Positions 21,701 through 33,334 of a DNA stretch of 64,000 bases are shown here, piece after piece. A program made the translations under genes and the position numbers. Below the pieces are notes generated by a model. It worked only from the letters and a program-made list of their open reading frames with translations. It was not told the origin of the DNA and did no database searches. Location of the stretch: contig OY723273.1 of NCBI GenBank assembly GCA_963210315.1, positions 558,001 through 622,000 on the forward strand, given 5' to 3'. The stretch comes from Rhynchopus euleeides (taxonomy: Eukaryota > Euglenozoa > Diplonemea > Diplonemida > Diplonemidae). Every line of letters begins with the position of its first letter. The stretch's first letter is position 1.

Positions 21701-23075
21701 CGCGGCTCCCCCCCGAGGGGGTGGTGGCGTTCACCATCAGCTTCCAGTTGCATTCCGCCGTGTTGATCTCGCGCTCCACATCGATCCATGAGGAGACCTT
21801 GCCGTGCCTCTGCCGGTAGACAAGCTTCTCATTTATGATGATGTAGAACGCGCTGCTCGACTCCAGCTCCATTTTATACGACAGCCGCAGCATGGCGGGC
21901 TGCGTCTTGATGTCAACAATGATATTGAGGAATGTCACAGTCCGCCTCCACGCCGGCTGGTCCCCCGAGGTGAGCACCCCATTCTCAAAGCCCCACTTTG
22001 TGCACTCCCACTGCCGGGTGTCGGGATCGGTTGCATAGCACCGCGTGTGGAAGGACGCAGGCCAGATGTCAGAACCATCGCCCTCCCAAGGCCCAAACAT
22101 ATCCCCGGGCACGCTGTGGGTGCCTTGGGGGCAGAACCCGCAGTCGCGCATCGGGGGTGCGAGATACGTCCCTGCTGTGCACTGCTGGTTGCACTCGATG
22201 CCCTTCCCCGGAGGCAGCGCGATGCGGAAGCGCAGCACCGCACCCTGGGGCACGGTGTACCCGCTGCTCCTCAGCCCACCCGCCTTGTCGACAATCTCCG
22301 CAAACGGCATCTCGACATCCTCATACTCCATGAAGGCAATCTCCTGCCCGATGAGGTTCTGCAGCAGGGTCAGCCCGCTACCCACAGCACGAACAACCGG
22401 GCGATCCACATCACTCTCCAGAAGGATGACAAGCGGGGTATCCGCGGTGAGCCTCTCAGGCCCACGCGTGATCTGGATGTGCTTCCCGTTGAGGTCCCGG
22501 GGGGACTGCCCCAAAATGTCATCCACCAACAGGGAGTAGAGCTCGCCTGCCCTGCATGACGCTGTCCAGTAGGCGATGGCTTCCTGCCTCTGCGTCTCGG
22601 GGTTGCAGGGTGTGAACTCAAACCCGATGTCCTGGGGTGTGCACGGCGGCATCGTGCCTCCCCGTGGCAGCTTCGCTGCGGCTGCGTCGTTGAAGCCCTT
22701 CTCAGATGAGGTGTTGCAGACACCTCCGATGACCCACCAGCTGGAGATGTAGCTCCGGTCTGCTTCAAACCCTGCTGCATACCGTGGCCTGTAATCCGCA
22801 GGGGTGCAGGCACAGGTGGTATCGGAGCCGCTGACCATATCCTTTCCGAGGCACGACCCGACCTCGAGGCGGGGCTCCTTCAGCCAGGTGACGGACCTCT
22901 TCCCAGAGTCGCAGGGGGACAGCACCCTTTTGTAATCCAGTGCGGTGCAAAGGGGCGGGGAGGCGGCAGAGGAAAGCGGATCCGCAGAGGGGTTTGACAG
23001 CACAACGCCTGCTGCCGTGGCGCCCCCTGCGATGGCCAGCAGGACGGCTGCGGTGCCCATCGCAGGCAGAGTCAT
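18770..23075 (-). CDS. ELAPOR/KIAA1324-like type I membrane receptor with PA domain
   Basis: Two exons: 23075-19167, then a 211-bp phase-0 intron (19166-18956, GTATGT...CACAG), then 18955-18770, giving about 1364 residues. The ATG at 23075 opens a signal peptide (hydrophobic to about residue 22). Ephrin-receptor-like (GCC2/GCC3) Cys-rich repeats lie near 640-690 and 980-1035, and repeats of the CxxxDYxxxxxxC...WxxP type near 45 and 720. A protease-associated (PA)-like domain lies around 480-575. A mannose-6-phosphate-receptor-like region lies about 1060-1230. One TM helix lies about 1268-1292, followed by a basic stop-transfer and an acidic cytoplasmic tail in exon 2. The order matches ELAPOR1/2, endo-lysosomal/trans-Golgi membrane proteins linked to autophagy and sorting. 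The PA domain is not part of the vertebrate architecture as I know it. The membrane and sorting role is inferred. Confidence 0.85.
18956..19166 (-). other. Intron of the ELAPOR-like gene
   Basis: Phase-0 intron of 211 bp with donor AGG|GTATGT at 19167/19166 and acceptor CACAG| ending at 18956. Splicing joins the basic post-TM segment (ending LLNVR) to an acidic tail starting YHTMSGDG. Without splicing the frame runs into poly-Gly-like sequence and stops, so splicing gives the more credible C-terminus. Confidence 0.75.
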
Positions 23076-25291
23076 GGCTGAGGAAGGGAGGAGATAGGGT
23101 GAGGGGAGAGGGGAGGGGCTGTAGTTTGCTTTCTCCAACCCACACCACCACTGCCTCCCCCCCCTGTGGAGGGAGGGTGAGGGGTGTGGTGGTGGTGTGG
23201 CTGTGTATCGGCCTGTCAGTGGGTTTTGAGGAGGGGGGATGGGTGGGTGGGTCACCGGGGGCAGCTGGTATGGCTGCAGCCTGCGTGGGGTGTTTTGATT
23301 GTCGGGAGTGAAGGCAAAAAAAAAAAAAAAAGGGGGCAAGTCACTCAGCACATTCTCGCAATGTTTGTATAGAGGGTGGGGCGGGGCGGGTGGGGGTGGG
23401 GCTGGAGGGGGGTATGGGGGTTTCCCAGAAACAGATCTGTGAGTTCCCAGCGCCGGGCTGTGCATCGAAATCGGACGGAGGGGCTAGTGCATGCACAGCG
23501 GACGCTCGGCAGTGCCAAATCACCGGGACAAACAGGGAACAACGCACATATCACTTTATTGTCCAGATCGAAGTGTGCTGAAACACAGGCCGGAGCGCTG
23601 CCCCCTTCTCGCTGTCTTTTTGACACCGCCTTCTTCCAAGGGGGGTCTTCGCCCTGCGTTTGCTCTGCGGAGCGCAAGGCAGGGCTCTCCGCACTGTTTC
23701 GGCTTCGCACTGACGCGGCTCTGGCATGGAGCGAAGGATCCCATTAACTGAATTGGGCGAAACGAAATTACTTCTTCGGCGGGCCGTTCTGCGATGCGCA
23801 GAGTGGCTCAGAAAACAAACAAAAAATAAACACCCGCCAATGAAGGGATGAGGGCCGGCAGCCGGATTATCTGCCAGACAGTCTCGGAAGCGGAATCCAC
23901 ACACAAACCGAGAGAGACGATTTTTGTCTTTTCTGCGGCTCTGACGGCTGATTGGCAATTTATTCCAATCATGTTCTTTTGAATTGAACGCTGCCCCACA
24001 CGAATCTGCACGAGTGTCGCGTGAGATGGTGGTTTCGGGAGGGAGTGCATGTCCGCTCTCAAGAGTCTGACTGACTGCCTGAGAATGAGAAGGGCTGTGT
24101 GTGTGTGTTGATAAGCTAGATCATGAGAAGGCAGCGGCGTATATCAGCAGAACAGCGCCCTCAATAAATTTAACAGAGAACCCCTGGAGAACCGGATGAC
24201 GGCGTCAAAAAGTCGATCTTATACCTGCGACCCACGTCTGCAAAAAAAAAGTGCGGCAAGATATGGGAATTCCCTGAAGAGTCTTCCCGGGAGAGAGGTG
24301 GCAAGGGGGCTGAGTCAGACCAACAGGAATGGCCACTTGATTTTGGTTCAGTCCCGCATGGGCCAACGGGCTTCACAATAATAAGCAAGCTTGGGCGCGG
24401 TTCTCCGCTTCAGGGTTCTCGATGGTAGAAACATCATGTCCATCAACGACGATTTGTGTCTCAAGGATATGTGTTGAGGCCATGCGAAGTGCCATGAAAG
24501 GTGTTAATCCCAAAGATTCAGCCACACGATTCCCATTGTGTTTACTTCACGGCAAAGCTCCGCGTCGCCGATCGCAACGTTTTGTTGAAACGCAGACCTC
24601 CCCACCCTTTGTGCACACCACTCCCCCCAGTCAGTGAAAAAGAGTGTGTTGAGCCGAAGAGCGTGTGAGTGGAGGGGGTCCATAAGATCCTATCACGACT
24701 GCTCCCTTTGTGGGCTCCACCGAATATCAATGAAATACCCCCGGGTCTCTCGGTAGAGCTGTTGGGCGTCTGAATAAAAGACACTTCCTGGCCACATCAA
24801 AGCGTTTCATCGTTCTTTCCGGGAAAAAATGAGGCCCGTGCCACTAGAATTCCCCTGGCAGAGCCAAAGCTGGAGGGATTCGGTTGGGCAGCGGGCGAAT
24901 CAGGTGTCGGAAGGGCATGGCACAACCCAACCTAGTTGAGAGAATCAGAGAAATGTAAGAGATGCACGATGTGTATGCTGACACGCGAACCCCACCCCAC
25001 ACTCCACCGCATTGGGACGAGTGTCACGCCCCTACCGACAGACGAGTGGGGTGGGTGGGGTGGGGGGTTTGATTGTCGAGAGTGAAAGCAAAGGCAAATC
25101 GCCCGGCACCTTCTCGTAACGTCTGCCCTTTTTGCGGCGACAGGCGAGGGGGTGGCACCACGCCAAGAGGCGAATCTGGAGAGAAAGCGCATGGAGTGCC
25201 GGATGGAAGTGGGGCCGGGTGGATGCGGGCCTCGTCAGGTCCGATCCGAATCGGTTTGAATCAATGGGGGCGGGGAGGGGGGGGGGGGGGG
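23076..25291. other. Intergenic region, dispersed repeats only
   Basis: Upstream of the receptor gene. A G/T-rich stretch (23080-23430) is followed by unique-looking DNA. The segment near 23285-23375 shares words with 25070-25125 (TTTGATTGTCG, GAGTGAA, CTCGCAA/CTCGTAA), a dispersed repeat. No gene recognised. Confidence 0.4.
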
Positions 25292-25293
25292 TA

Positions 25294-26441
25294 GGGGGGG
25301 TCAAATGCCACCCTTTTACGTGGACAAACACGATTTTTCAAAAAACCGGCGCAGAGGCCCCAAAGACCCCGTAAACCCTCCGAACCCCCCCAGATCGGTC
25401 CGGAAACCCATCGAACCCCACTTTTCCACCATTCCGGGCACCTCAGGTGCCCGAATTGGGGTACCTAAATTTTGTGCCACCGTTTGGTACCGGACAGTGC
25501 CACTGTGTGGGAGGTTGGAAAAGAAAATGCCCCAACACACCACATCTGAGGGTTGCAATGCATGTTGCTTGCCAACCACGTCATCCGGTGGGTGTCAGGC
25601 GCTATGTAGGTGGCATTAGCCAGGTCTTCGATGAGTTCTGGCTTGTATATGTACCTCCCTGCCACCATGCACCGGGAGGCTGCCTGTAGGTACGGAACAA
25701 GTCCAGATGGTCGTGTGATTCCTGTGCAGCAGTGCTCCACAACCGGGATGTGTTGACAACGACTGTTGCAACACGAGCTGTACATTCCGGGAACACACGA
25801 AGTGCGCTGTCGTGGTACCCATTGTGCCAGAATTGGTAGTTGCTGCGGTCTACTTTGCCTGGCCCAAGAGCACTGGTACTGAACGGTGCAATATGCGTGG
25901 CGAGGTGAATGCAACGGAAGGGCGCAAAGTCAATACAGCTCTCGGATGGCGGGTGGTGGTGCCACTAGTGTGTGACGTTCACTCGAGGATACAACGCATC
26001 ACAATGAATCAGCAACCGTGGACCGAGTACAATACGCTCTCTGTGGCTGGTGTGGGGGACAAAGGCAGTGCCTGTGCCGCAGGCAGGGAGGTACATATAC
26101 AAGCCAGAACACATCGAAGACCTGGCTCATGCCACCTACATAGCGCCTGACACCCACCGGATGACGTGGTTGGCAAGCAACATGCATTGCAACCCTCAGA
26201 TGTGGTGTGTTGGGGCATTTTCTTTTCCAACCTCCCACACAGTGGCACTGTCCGGTACCAAACGGTGGCACAAAATTTAGGTACCCCAATTCGGGCACCT
26301 GAGGTGCCCGGAATGGTGGAAAAGTGGGGTTCGATGGGTTTCCGGACCGATCTGGGGGGGTTTGGAGGGTTTACGGGGGCTTTGGGGCCTCTGCGCCGGT
26401 TTTTTGAAAAATCGTGTTTGTCACCCCCATTTGACCCCCCC
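25294..26441. mobile_element. 1148-bp foldback element, copy 2 (E6)
   Basis: Same length and structure as 13169-14316, with inverted arms of about 360-375 bp. It is flanked by TA at 25292-25293 and 26442-26443 and lies between G-runs on both sides. It differs from copy 1 at about eight positions by eye. It has no coding capacity beyond shadows of the inverted arms. Near-identity points to recent mobilisation in trans. Confidence 0.9.
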
Positions 26442-26548
26442 TAGGGGGGGGGGGGGCGGGGGTCGAAAACAGAAAGCGGGCTGCTGCGTGTGCTGCTCCA
26501 CATTTATTTCTTTAGAAACAACCACACGCGGGGAAGAGAGTGGGTGTA

Positions 26549-26658
26549 GGGCTTCGCTCTGCGCCAAGATGTGACAGTGCCTTGCCGCCGAATTTTGATT
26601 GTGTGGGCATGCGCCCACCCACACCCCTCACCCCTCTGCGCTTCTGAGCGAATGTCCC
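26549..26658. mobile_element. Small MITE, GGGCTTCGCTC termini, copy 2
   Basis: Ends GGGCTTCGCTC and GAGCGAATGTCCC form imperfect inverted repeats. Length (~110 bp) and termini match 1909-2021 and 53031-53142. Its centre is more diverged. Confidence 0.5.
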
Positions 26659-26785
26659 TTCCAGATCTGCCCTTTCCTTTGATTGTGAATGGAGACCAAC
26701 CACCACCAACTCGGAGTCGAGACGATCAGATCAGCGGTGTGATTGCTGTGGCTCGCAGGGGGGTGGGGGGTTACTGCTGCTTCCA
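26659..26785. other. Intergenic, no feature
   Basis: Short unique stretch between two MITEs. Nothing recognised. Confidence 0.4.
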
Positions 26786-26963
26786 CACGGTGGACTCCCG
26801 CACGTCGGGGTAGACCCTTTTGGGATATCGGAATATCGGGGGTCGTCTGGGCACCAAGAATAGCAGGGCAGACGCCCGATATCGGGGGTCCATACCCCCG
26901 CTAGCGGGGGTCGCCCAGACCCCCTCCCCAGACCCCCGCTCCAGGGGGTGGGAGTCCACCGTG
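26786..26963. mobile_element. MITE related to the 3-kb CACGGTGGACTCC element
   Basis: A 178-bp sequence with inverted ends CACGGTGGACTCCC and its complement. Internal modules ATATCGGGGGTC and CCCCGCTAGCGGGGGTC are analogous to the GCTAGC-centred modules of the 3-kb element at 44532-47571. Probably a non-autonomous relative mobilised by the same transposase type. Confidence 0.7.
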
Positions 26964-27603
26964 CATACTATGCCCCAATCACGCACACAAGATTGGTCAC
27001 AAGGGGAAGTCTCTCACCTGGGGCTGGAAGAGATACAACCAGTTGCAATGCCGGTTGTGGGTGGGCGATGCGCTTGTGCACTGAGAAAAGTAGGGCCACT
27101 GCGTCCCTCCAAGCAGATGCAGACCGACGAGGGCGAAGGCAGACACCGGCATACTATGCACTCTAAAACCATGCCCCTTTCTCTTTCGAAAGCAGAGACC
27201 CTGTCTAGCAACTGTATGAAACAGATCCAGATTACTTTTTAGGGTTTTGTTTGGTTGTATCTCTCTTCCAGACCCAGGTGAGAGGCTCTGGCTGTCGACA
27301 CACACAGCTTATTCTTTTTTTTGCACATTTCAAACATCAAACAAATCGTATTCTGGCGCAATATTCTGGGGCAATCCCTGCCTAGCAAAACCAAGGGGAC
27401 CCCCCCTCATTGCTGCTGCTGCTGCTTTGTTTTGAATGCTGTAACTCAACAGAAATATGAGAGCAGAAACAGAACACGGCACATCAACGGATAACTGAGA
27501 CAGAAGCCAGAGGTGAGAGGGGATGGGGAGGGGGGGGTGGGTAGAGCCTTTTGGGCGGATGAAACCTGTGCGGAGCTGTGCGTGTTTCTCCAGAGGCAGG
27601 AAC
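26964..27603. other. Intergenic, no gene recognised
   Basis: Mostly unique sequence with a GCTGCTGCTGCTG run near 27412. The last 8 bp (27596-27603, GCAGGAAC) are the left target duplication of the adjacent hAT element. Confidence 0.4.
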
Positions 27604-28431
27604 TCAGGGCTAATCCTAAATCCGGGGGGGGTCGGGGCCAAAATCCAGTTTTGGGTGTCAAAAAAACGCGCTAAACAGGGATCCCTGTTTGTGGGTGGTT
27701 TTCATGGAGGGGCACACCCACGGTGTCCAGAAAGATGCACGAAAATGTGGGTTTTTGGACTGTTCCGCTCTCGTCTCGTCACGCCTCCGTCGATGCACCA
27801 CTCAAAGGCAAAGGTTTTGACGGGGAGGCGCTGCGGCTCAGGCACATCTGCGCACCTTTCGTATAGCCCCAGACGGACCGGGATAGAGGAACACTGCAAG
27901 GCTTGTTGCATGTGACTCGAAAGGACCTGGGTCCTGGACAGGCATACGCCACGGGGGGGTCTGGGGGGCGGAGCGCCCCAGCCGCCGGAGGCCACGGTGG
28001 TGAGCGTTTGGATGTTACCTGCAAGAAAACCTGGTTTGGCTAACCCGTGTAGCGGGTTTGGGGGGTTTGGCTGGGAATAAACAGGAAAAGGGGCGGGTGT
28101 CCAGAGGATTCATCATAAAGACGTCATCCCCCACGAGAAACACCTGGTCCACCCATTTTCCCATAAATAGGTCTCGACCTCACCCCTCGCTGGGAGACCG
28201 CACCTCCAGTTTTTCGCCGACTTTTTCTGGTCGCAGTGTAACGATTCGCGACAGCGGTTTCCACGAGTATGTATTTTCCCACACAGGCCCAAAAATTTCA
28301 CCTGTTCCTGCATGGGGCTCCCAGTGGTAAAAAAAACGCGCCAAACAGAGGTAAAAAAAACGCGCTAAACAGGGGAGAAATCTGGAAATTCCTGACCCCC
28401 GGGTTTGGGTATGAAGTTAGGATTAGCCCTG
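27604..28431. mobile_element. Non-autonomous hAT element with GCAGGAAC duplication
   Basis: About 828 bp with inverted ends CAGGGCTAATCCTAA and complement. GCAGGAAC is duplicated at 27596-27603 and 28432-28439 (one extra T sits inside the left duplication). CAGGG termini and an 8-bp duplication are hAT hallmarks. The interior carries, in reverse orientation near 27950-28010, a GC-rich module (GTGGCCTCCGGCGGCTGGG) shared with two other hAT elements here. Direct repeats AAAAAACGCGCTAAACAGG lie near both ends. Non-coding. Confidence 0.85.
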
Positions 28432-28439
28432 GCAGGAAC

Positions 28440-29088
28440 CCTGTGTTTTTTATTTTTTTTGCAGGGCACATCTCTCTTACAGCCTCCACTTTGGATAGCA
28501 CTATGGGAGATATCCGCAGAAGAATCACCCGCCCAGACCATGTGATACGGGGGTTGCTTGTGTGTACCTCTTCATGCATGCGTGTCCATACGTGCACTGC
28601 AAACAGTCTTTATTACCTCGAGCTCTACCCGGACAGGTTGTAGCTTAATAGATGAATACTCGTTTGTGCATCAGTTCCTGAATGCAGTCGGCGACCCTTC
28701 GGATGGCCTGCACCCACTTCTTTGAGAGGCATCTTTAGACGACTTTAGCTCTAGACGCGCAGTGCAGTCAGCTTTGGAAACCGAGTCGAGACGGGGCACC
28801 CCACCCTTGCAGCTCATCCTTTGCCCTTTTTGTTGATATGTGATGTGCCCCTCTCAAACACGCAGCGCGCCACACCCCTCACCCCCCTGCGCACGCCTTC
28901 ATCCTATGACAGCATCATACACCTGACAAGGAGAGATCATCAATCAGCTCAGAACTGCAGGCTGAAGGAAGCCGTCTGCTTTACCTCCCAATTTTTTTCG
29001 CAGCAGCAGCGGCAGCGTCTTGAACACGCCAAGCGCGCGCTTTGGCATCCCGCCAACGCCACACAAAACCCCCCCCCCCCCCACCCCT
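28440..29088. other. Intergenic, 3' side of the RING gene
   Basis: Unique-looking DNA with a T-run near 28450. The last 300 bp includes the 3' region of the minus-strand RING gene. No other feature is seen. Confidence 0.4.
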
Positions 29089-29976
29089 TCACGCCGCTAC
29101 CACCGGAGACTGCTGCGGTGCTGTGGGGGGTGCGGCGAAGGATGCTTTGAGCCGTTCCGTCTCGCTGTCGAGGAGGTGCTGCATGGTGTCCTGCCCCTCG
29201 CTGACTTCTTCGCTGCCTGCCTGCCCTGCGGTGAACAGGATGTATGAGTCGTCCATCGACTCCAGCGCGGCGCGGCACAGCGGGCAGGTGGGTGCAGGCG
29301 TCTGGGACCAGGACATGATGCACTGGGAGCAGAAGGCGTGGGAGCAGGTCAGCACCAGGTCAACCGACGACTCGAAGCAGACGCAGCACACCTTCTCCGC
29401 TTCGGACTCCTCAGCATTGCGGTGGTCGCACACCTCCTCGATGCGGGAGTGCACCTTCCGCAGGAGGGCCAGCACCTCATAGAAGGCCACGCCCCCCAGC
29501 ATCTTGCTGTCGCCATCGCAGGTAACGTCCACCACAGTGGCGCCGAGGCGGCGCTCAGCGTCGCGCTGCATGTCTGCTGCGCGTGTCGGCTTTGCCTGCG
29601 ACCCGCAGCGCAAAGGGGTGCAGAAGACAGAAGATCTCTGTGCCAGCATGCCCTCGTCGGGGTAGTCGGCAAGTGAGAAGGCCATGCGCGCGCCGCCCAG
29701 ATCGGCGATGCGCTTCGCGAGGCGTGTGGCTTCAGCGGTGTCGGCCACCACTGCCTCGCGCGATGCGTGGTATGGCGTGTGGCGCCCGACACGTGGCTTG
29801 CGCATGATCCACCGTGCGACAGTGGTCACCAGGCCCACAGGGCCCAGGTAGCGTTTCCGCACCTGCTCCGCCTGGCCCACCGGCACGTAGGGCACGTACC
29901 CTGATGAAGGGGCATGGCGTGCAACACACCCCGCCTTGCCGATGTTCACGAAATCAGCTTCCTGCGCCGGCTCCAT
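29089..29976 (-). CDS. RNF141-like C3HC4 RING finger protein (E3 ligase)
   Basis: 295 residues from the ATG at 29976. A C3HC4 RING lies near residues 193-230: CCVCF, then SHAFCSQCI, then CPLC. All eight metal ligands are present. The residues after the RING and the position of the domain near the C-terminus resemble RNF141-type proteins, in which a single RING recruits an E2 for ubiquitin transfer. The N-terminal ~190 residues have no domain I recognise, but include a stretch LAKRIADLGGARMAFSL and a region rich in charged residues that precedes the RING. The tail is Ala/Pro-rich. Intronless as read. RING identity is firm. The RNF141 assignment rests on a resemblance judged by eye. Confidence 0.85.
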   Translation of the reverse strand: MEPAQEADFVNIGKAGCVARHAPSSGYVPYVPVGQAEQVRKRYLGPVGLVTTVARWIMRKPRVGRHTPYHASREAVVADTAEATRLAKRIADLGGARMAFSLADYPDEGMLAQRSSVFCTPLRCGSQAKPTRAADMQRDAERRLGATVVDVTCDGDSKMLGGVAFYEVLALLRKVHSRIEEVCDHRNAEESEAEKVCCVCFESSVDLVLTCSHAFCSQCIMSWSQTPAPTCPLCRAALESMDDSYILFTAGQAGSEEVSEGQDTMQHLLDSETERLKASFAAPPTAPQQSPVVAA

Positions 29977-31647
29977 AGTGTATGCCTGTGGAGGTGGGGG
30001 GCGGTGGTGGTGGTGACAGGGCTTTGGTCATGACGGTGGTTCCACTGAGGGTCACCCCCCCACCCCCTTGGCCCTTGGGGGTCCCTGGTGGTCGGACCCC
30101 CAGGGATCCCAAAATGGGATTTCGGTGTTGGGATTTCCGGAAATTTTCCCGAACTGTGGCGGGGTCATTCGCTGGTAGCAAAAAAGTTTTCTGACCCCCA
30201 CCTCAAGTGAAGAGGGCGATTGTGAGGGTGAAGACCAGCCACGGGTTTGGGTCCGGGCCACATACTCAGTGCTGGGGGCGGGGGGGTCTCTCTCGTGGTT
30301 CCTCCTTAACGGCTAGCATCACCTTTAAATTCGGAAGGCTGATTGGGCCGTGTCACGTACGGGGATACGGGTGGGTGGGCGGTGTTCTGGCAATTGCACA
30401 TGCACACCACTTCGAACAGGATAATCTTGAGAGGGGCTTGCTCTGCTGGGGTCGCATGTGAAGGTGCAGGACAAAAAAGGCCCTCAAAGATAGATAGCAA
30501 TGGTTCAGATTGATGGCTCTGCGCCCAGTCAACCTGTAGGGCAGTTACAAGAACAACTGCTGACAGGGCAACCCTCGCGTCCCATTGGCCCGCTCAGGGT
30601 GCGCTGTGGCAGACGCCTCTTGATGCGTTCGCAAGTAAACCCGCCACTGGGAAATGGCTCAGAACTGAATCCCACAAAGCACTGATGACACTCCTAGAGA
30701 AAAGAGGGCTGTTGTTTTTATTGTGCGCCAAAGTCGGGCAAAAGCAACACACCGCAGCCTCTGCTGTGGAGGGCTGTCTTATGATGCCCAAAGCGCTGCC
30801 CTGCTATCTTTCTGGCACTGAACAGGAGAGCCGTGTTTTGGGGCAAAGCAGCCAGGTTCCAAAGGATGGCACACAACCTGAGTGAATACGGTTCTTCGAT
30901 CGCACCGTTTCTACATTTTGCTTCTGCAGGGGAGTTCGATGAAGTGGAGTGAAGAGCGTGCATGGGACGGGTCTTCGGCCTGAGTCAGGCCGCGGGGCAC
31001 CAGCTGCTCCGTTGCGCATAACCAGTAAAAAACCTGTGTGGTGCAATACTGAACAGGGCCGAAGGAGGGGTGGGAGGCTGGGTATTCGTCGATCGCGAGA
31101 ACACCTTCCCCACACCCCTTTGCTGCGGCGGGTCATGTTGTGAGCTTTGCACTGGACACAGCTTCCTGCGTTGTGAGCACACCTCTCAAAAAGCAACAAA
31201 AAAAACAGGAGGAAACACAATTAGTGTACGCATTGCCACTGCTGATTTCCTCCTGACAGGCATGTGTTGATCCTGCACCGCACTGGTGAATGTATTGATT
31301 CCACCAACCCATCTGAGACACAGAGGGTGGTGGTGTTCTGATATCACATGTTTGTGCGGGGAAAAAATGGGGACGGAAAGGGGGATGAACAGACGTAGTG
31401 GGATATGCAGCGGAAAAAGGGAGGGGTGGCGATAGAGACGGGGATGCACAGAGACGCTCCTCCCACCGTACTATTCTCCAAAGGGAAAGGTATGGCAGGA
31501 GGGGCTCTGTGTACACAAGGGAAACAATAGGCTGGCTGGCAACCTCACTCTGCTTGCACAAAACTCTCAATGTCTCTGGGGGGTTGCTACTTTAGGTTCG
31601 TAAACTAGCAGCGACGGTGGTCACAGCGATAGTCAGCAGGCTCAAGC
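29977..31647. other. Intergenic with several dispersed repeats
   Basis: No gene supported. Positions 30742-30822 match 39140-39200 (AGCAACACACCGCAGCC, GCTGTGGAGG). Positions 31078-31250 belong to the family also at 8262-8420 and 44335-44440. The GG-rich segment 30040-30130 has local inverted words (GGGGGTCC, GGACCCCC). These look like fragments of old elements. Confidence 0.45.
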
Positions 31648-32667
31648 CTACAGCAGCTTGATCTTCAGGACCTCGGTGGTGTCGCTGAAGTCCGCAGGGG
31701 CGAAGTTGTTCCGGCCCCCTGTGGCGTACACGTAGTAGAAGCTCCTCCACGTCGCAAGCGCGTATGACGCCCAGCCACGGTTCTCGTTCATTGCGGGCAC
31801 GTTCAGCGACGTGTCAATCGAGTTCGTCGCCACGTTCCACACCTTCACCTCGCTGAGAAAGTCATTGGCGGGTGTCACACCACCGGGCAGGAGCACGTAG
31901 TCCGTCTGCGGCAGGAAGATGGCACCGTTGAAGTACAGCCCCGACAGAGCGTTGCTGTACTCCGTCCACGTGTCAGCGGCAACGTTGTACTTGAAGACGC
32001 TCGTCGTGAAGGCCTTGTTGTCGTCCGTCCCACCGAAGAGGTAGACATCGTCGTTCACATTCTCGCAAGTCATCAGCTCGAGCTTGGTGGGCATCGTGGC
32101 ACCAACAGTCCACGTGTCAGTCAGGACATCGTACACCTGCGTGTTGCCCACGACAGTCTCAAGGGCGTCACCACCGAAGATGAAGATCTTGTCTCCCGAA
32201 GCCATCGCGCAGCAGTCCTCCACAGGCACAGGCATCGTGGTGACGTGGTAGAACTCGTTCGCGTTCACGTCGTACTTCCAGACCTGCCCGCCCTGGCTGT
32301 CCTCGCAGGTGTAGAACACTGTGTTCGGCACAGACGCCACCTTCACGGCACCCCTCTGGGAGGGCACCCAGGGCTGCGGGAAGGTCGTTGCATTCATCGT
32401 GTTCACCACAGACCACTGCCGCGTCGGCCCGTTCCTCCTCTTCAGGTTCAGCTTCGACACAGCACGCACACCAGCGAAGGAAGGCGTCACCGTCAGACCC
32501 CCGAACAGGTACAGGCTCCCACACTGCTCAACCATCGTCCCGTGCCCGCCAACGGCTGTCGGGTCAAGCTTGTAGTCCTGCATGCGCCACTTGTTGCCTG
32601 TGATCTTGATGTCACGTGTAAAGGCACATGTCGCGAGCAGAGCGACAGCGGCAAGCGAGCGCATCAT
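31648..32667 (-). CDS. Secreted/luminal kelch-repeat protein
   Basis: 339 residues from the ATG at 32667. An N-terminal signal peptide (MMRSLAAVALLATCAFT) implies entry into the secretory pathway. At least five kelch blades follow, recognisable from hydrophobic stretch plus GG and a later W: LYLFGGL near 55, IFIFGGD near 155, VYLFGGT near 205, YVLLPGG near 255 and VYATGG near 315. Conserved Tyr/Trp spacing such as VYDVLTDTW and KYNVAADTW is present. The fold would be a beta-propeller used for binding proteins or glycans. No catalytic residues of galactose oxidase are apparent. It lacks a TM anchor, so it may be secreted or kept in an organelle lumen. Function beyond binding is unknown. Confidence 0.85.
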   Translation of the reverse strand: MMRSLAAVALLATCAFTRDIKITGNKWRMQDYKLDPTAVGGHGTMVEQCGSLYLFGGLTVTPSFAGVRAVSKLNLKRRNGPTRQWSVVNTMNATTFPQPWVPSQRGAVKVASVPNTVFYTCEDSQGGQVWKYDVNANEFYHVTTMPVPVEDCCAMASGDKIFIFGGDALETVVGNTQVYDVLTDTWTVGATMPTKLELMTCENVNDDVYLFGGTDDNKAFTTSVFKYNVAADTWTEYSNALSGLYFNGAIFLPQTDYVLLPGGVTPANDFLSEVKVWNVATNSIDTSLNVPAMNENRGWASYALATWRSFYYVYATGGRNNFAPADFSDTTEVLKIKLL

Positions 32668-33334
32668 GGTTGTTGTGTGTTGTGATAGTCTGGTGCAAAG
32701 GTGGTTGGGTGGTTGGTAATGCCCGCCAGTCTCGGGCACCGCATCGCAAGTGAGTGGTCCGTTCTCCATTCATCCGGAGACAACTTGGAACATTCAATGA
32801 GCTGGGTGGTCTGCCCAAAACCGTACGAAAAGGCGAGCAGAGCTGCTGACAAACTCGCTTACTCGGCAAAGAGGCACCCTTCTGCCGCAAGGACCAGGAA
32901 AGACCTCTAATACAACAACAGACCTTCGCTCCAATGTACAGGCAAGCGACACCACCCTCACACAAGAGCGAAGCCCCCTTTCGTACCGGTTTCATCCTCC
33001 CTTGAAACCTGCCATTGGCAGCACCCTGCTTCGCAGTCCACAGGACAGACTCAGTTTACAATACACTGCAGAGCCAGCTGCAAAAGAACATCTCGGGATG
33101 TGGACAAATCACCATTGCCTAGCTTCTGCCTGGGCTAGAGACCTGACACCAAGCAACAGCACCACCCCGCCACCCTGGGGGATGGCGGGAGGGGCAAATA
33201 GGCAGCGGAGGGAAAGGCGCTAAGGGCAAACTCAAGATTTATTTACACAAAAAAAAGAAGGGCGGCGGCACCGGTGGTCTGGATGGCCCAGCATCAGCCA
33301 CCCACCCACCCGCTCCATCCCCCCACTTCAGATA
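32668..33334. other. Intergenic between kelch and Gly/Pro-rich genes
   Basis: Upstream region of the kelch gene and downstream region of the next minus-strand ORF. No TATA-like or other clear promoter motif was identified. No gene seen. Confidence 0.4.
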
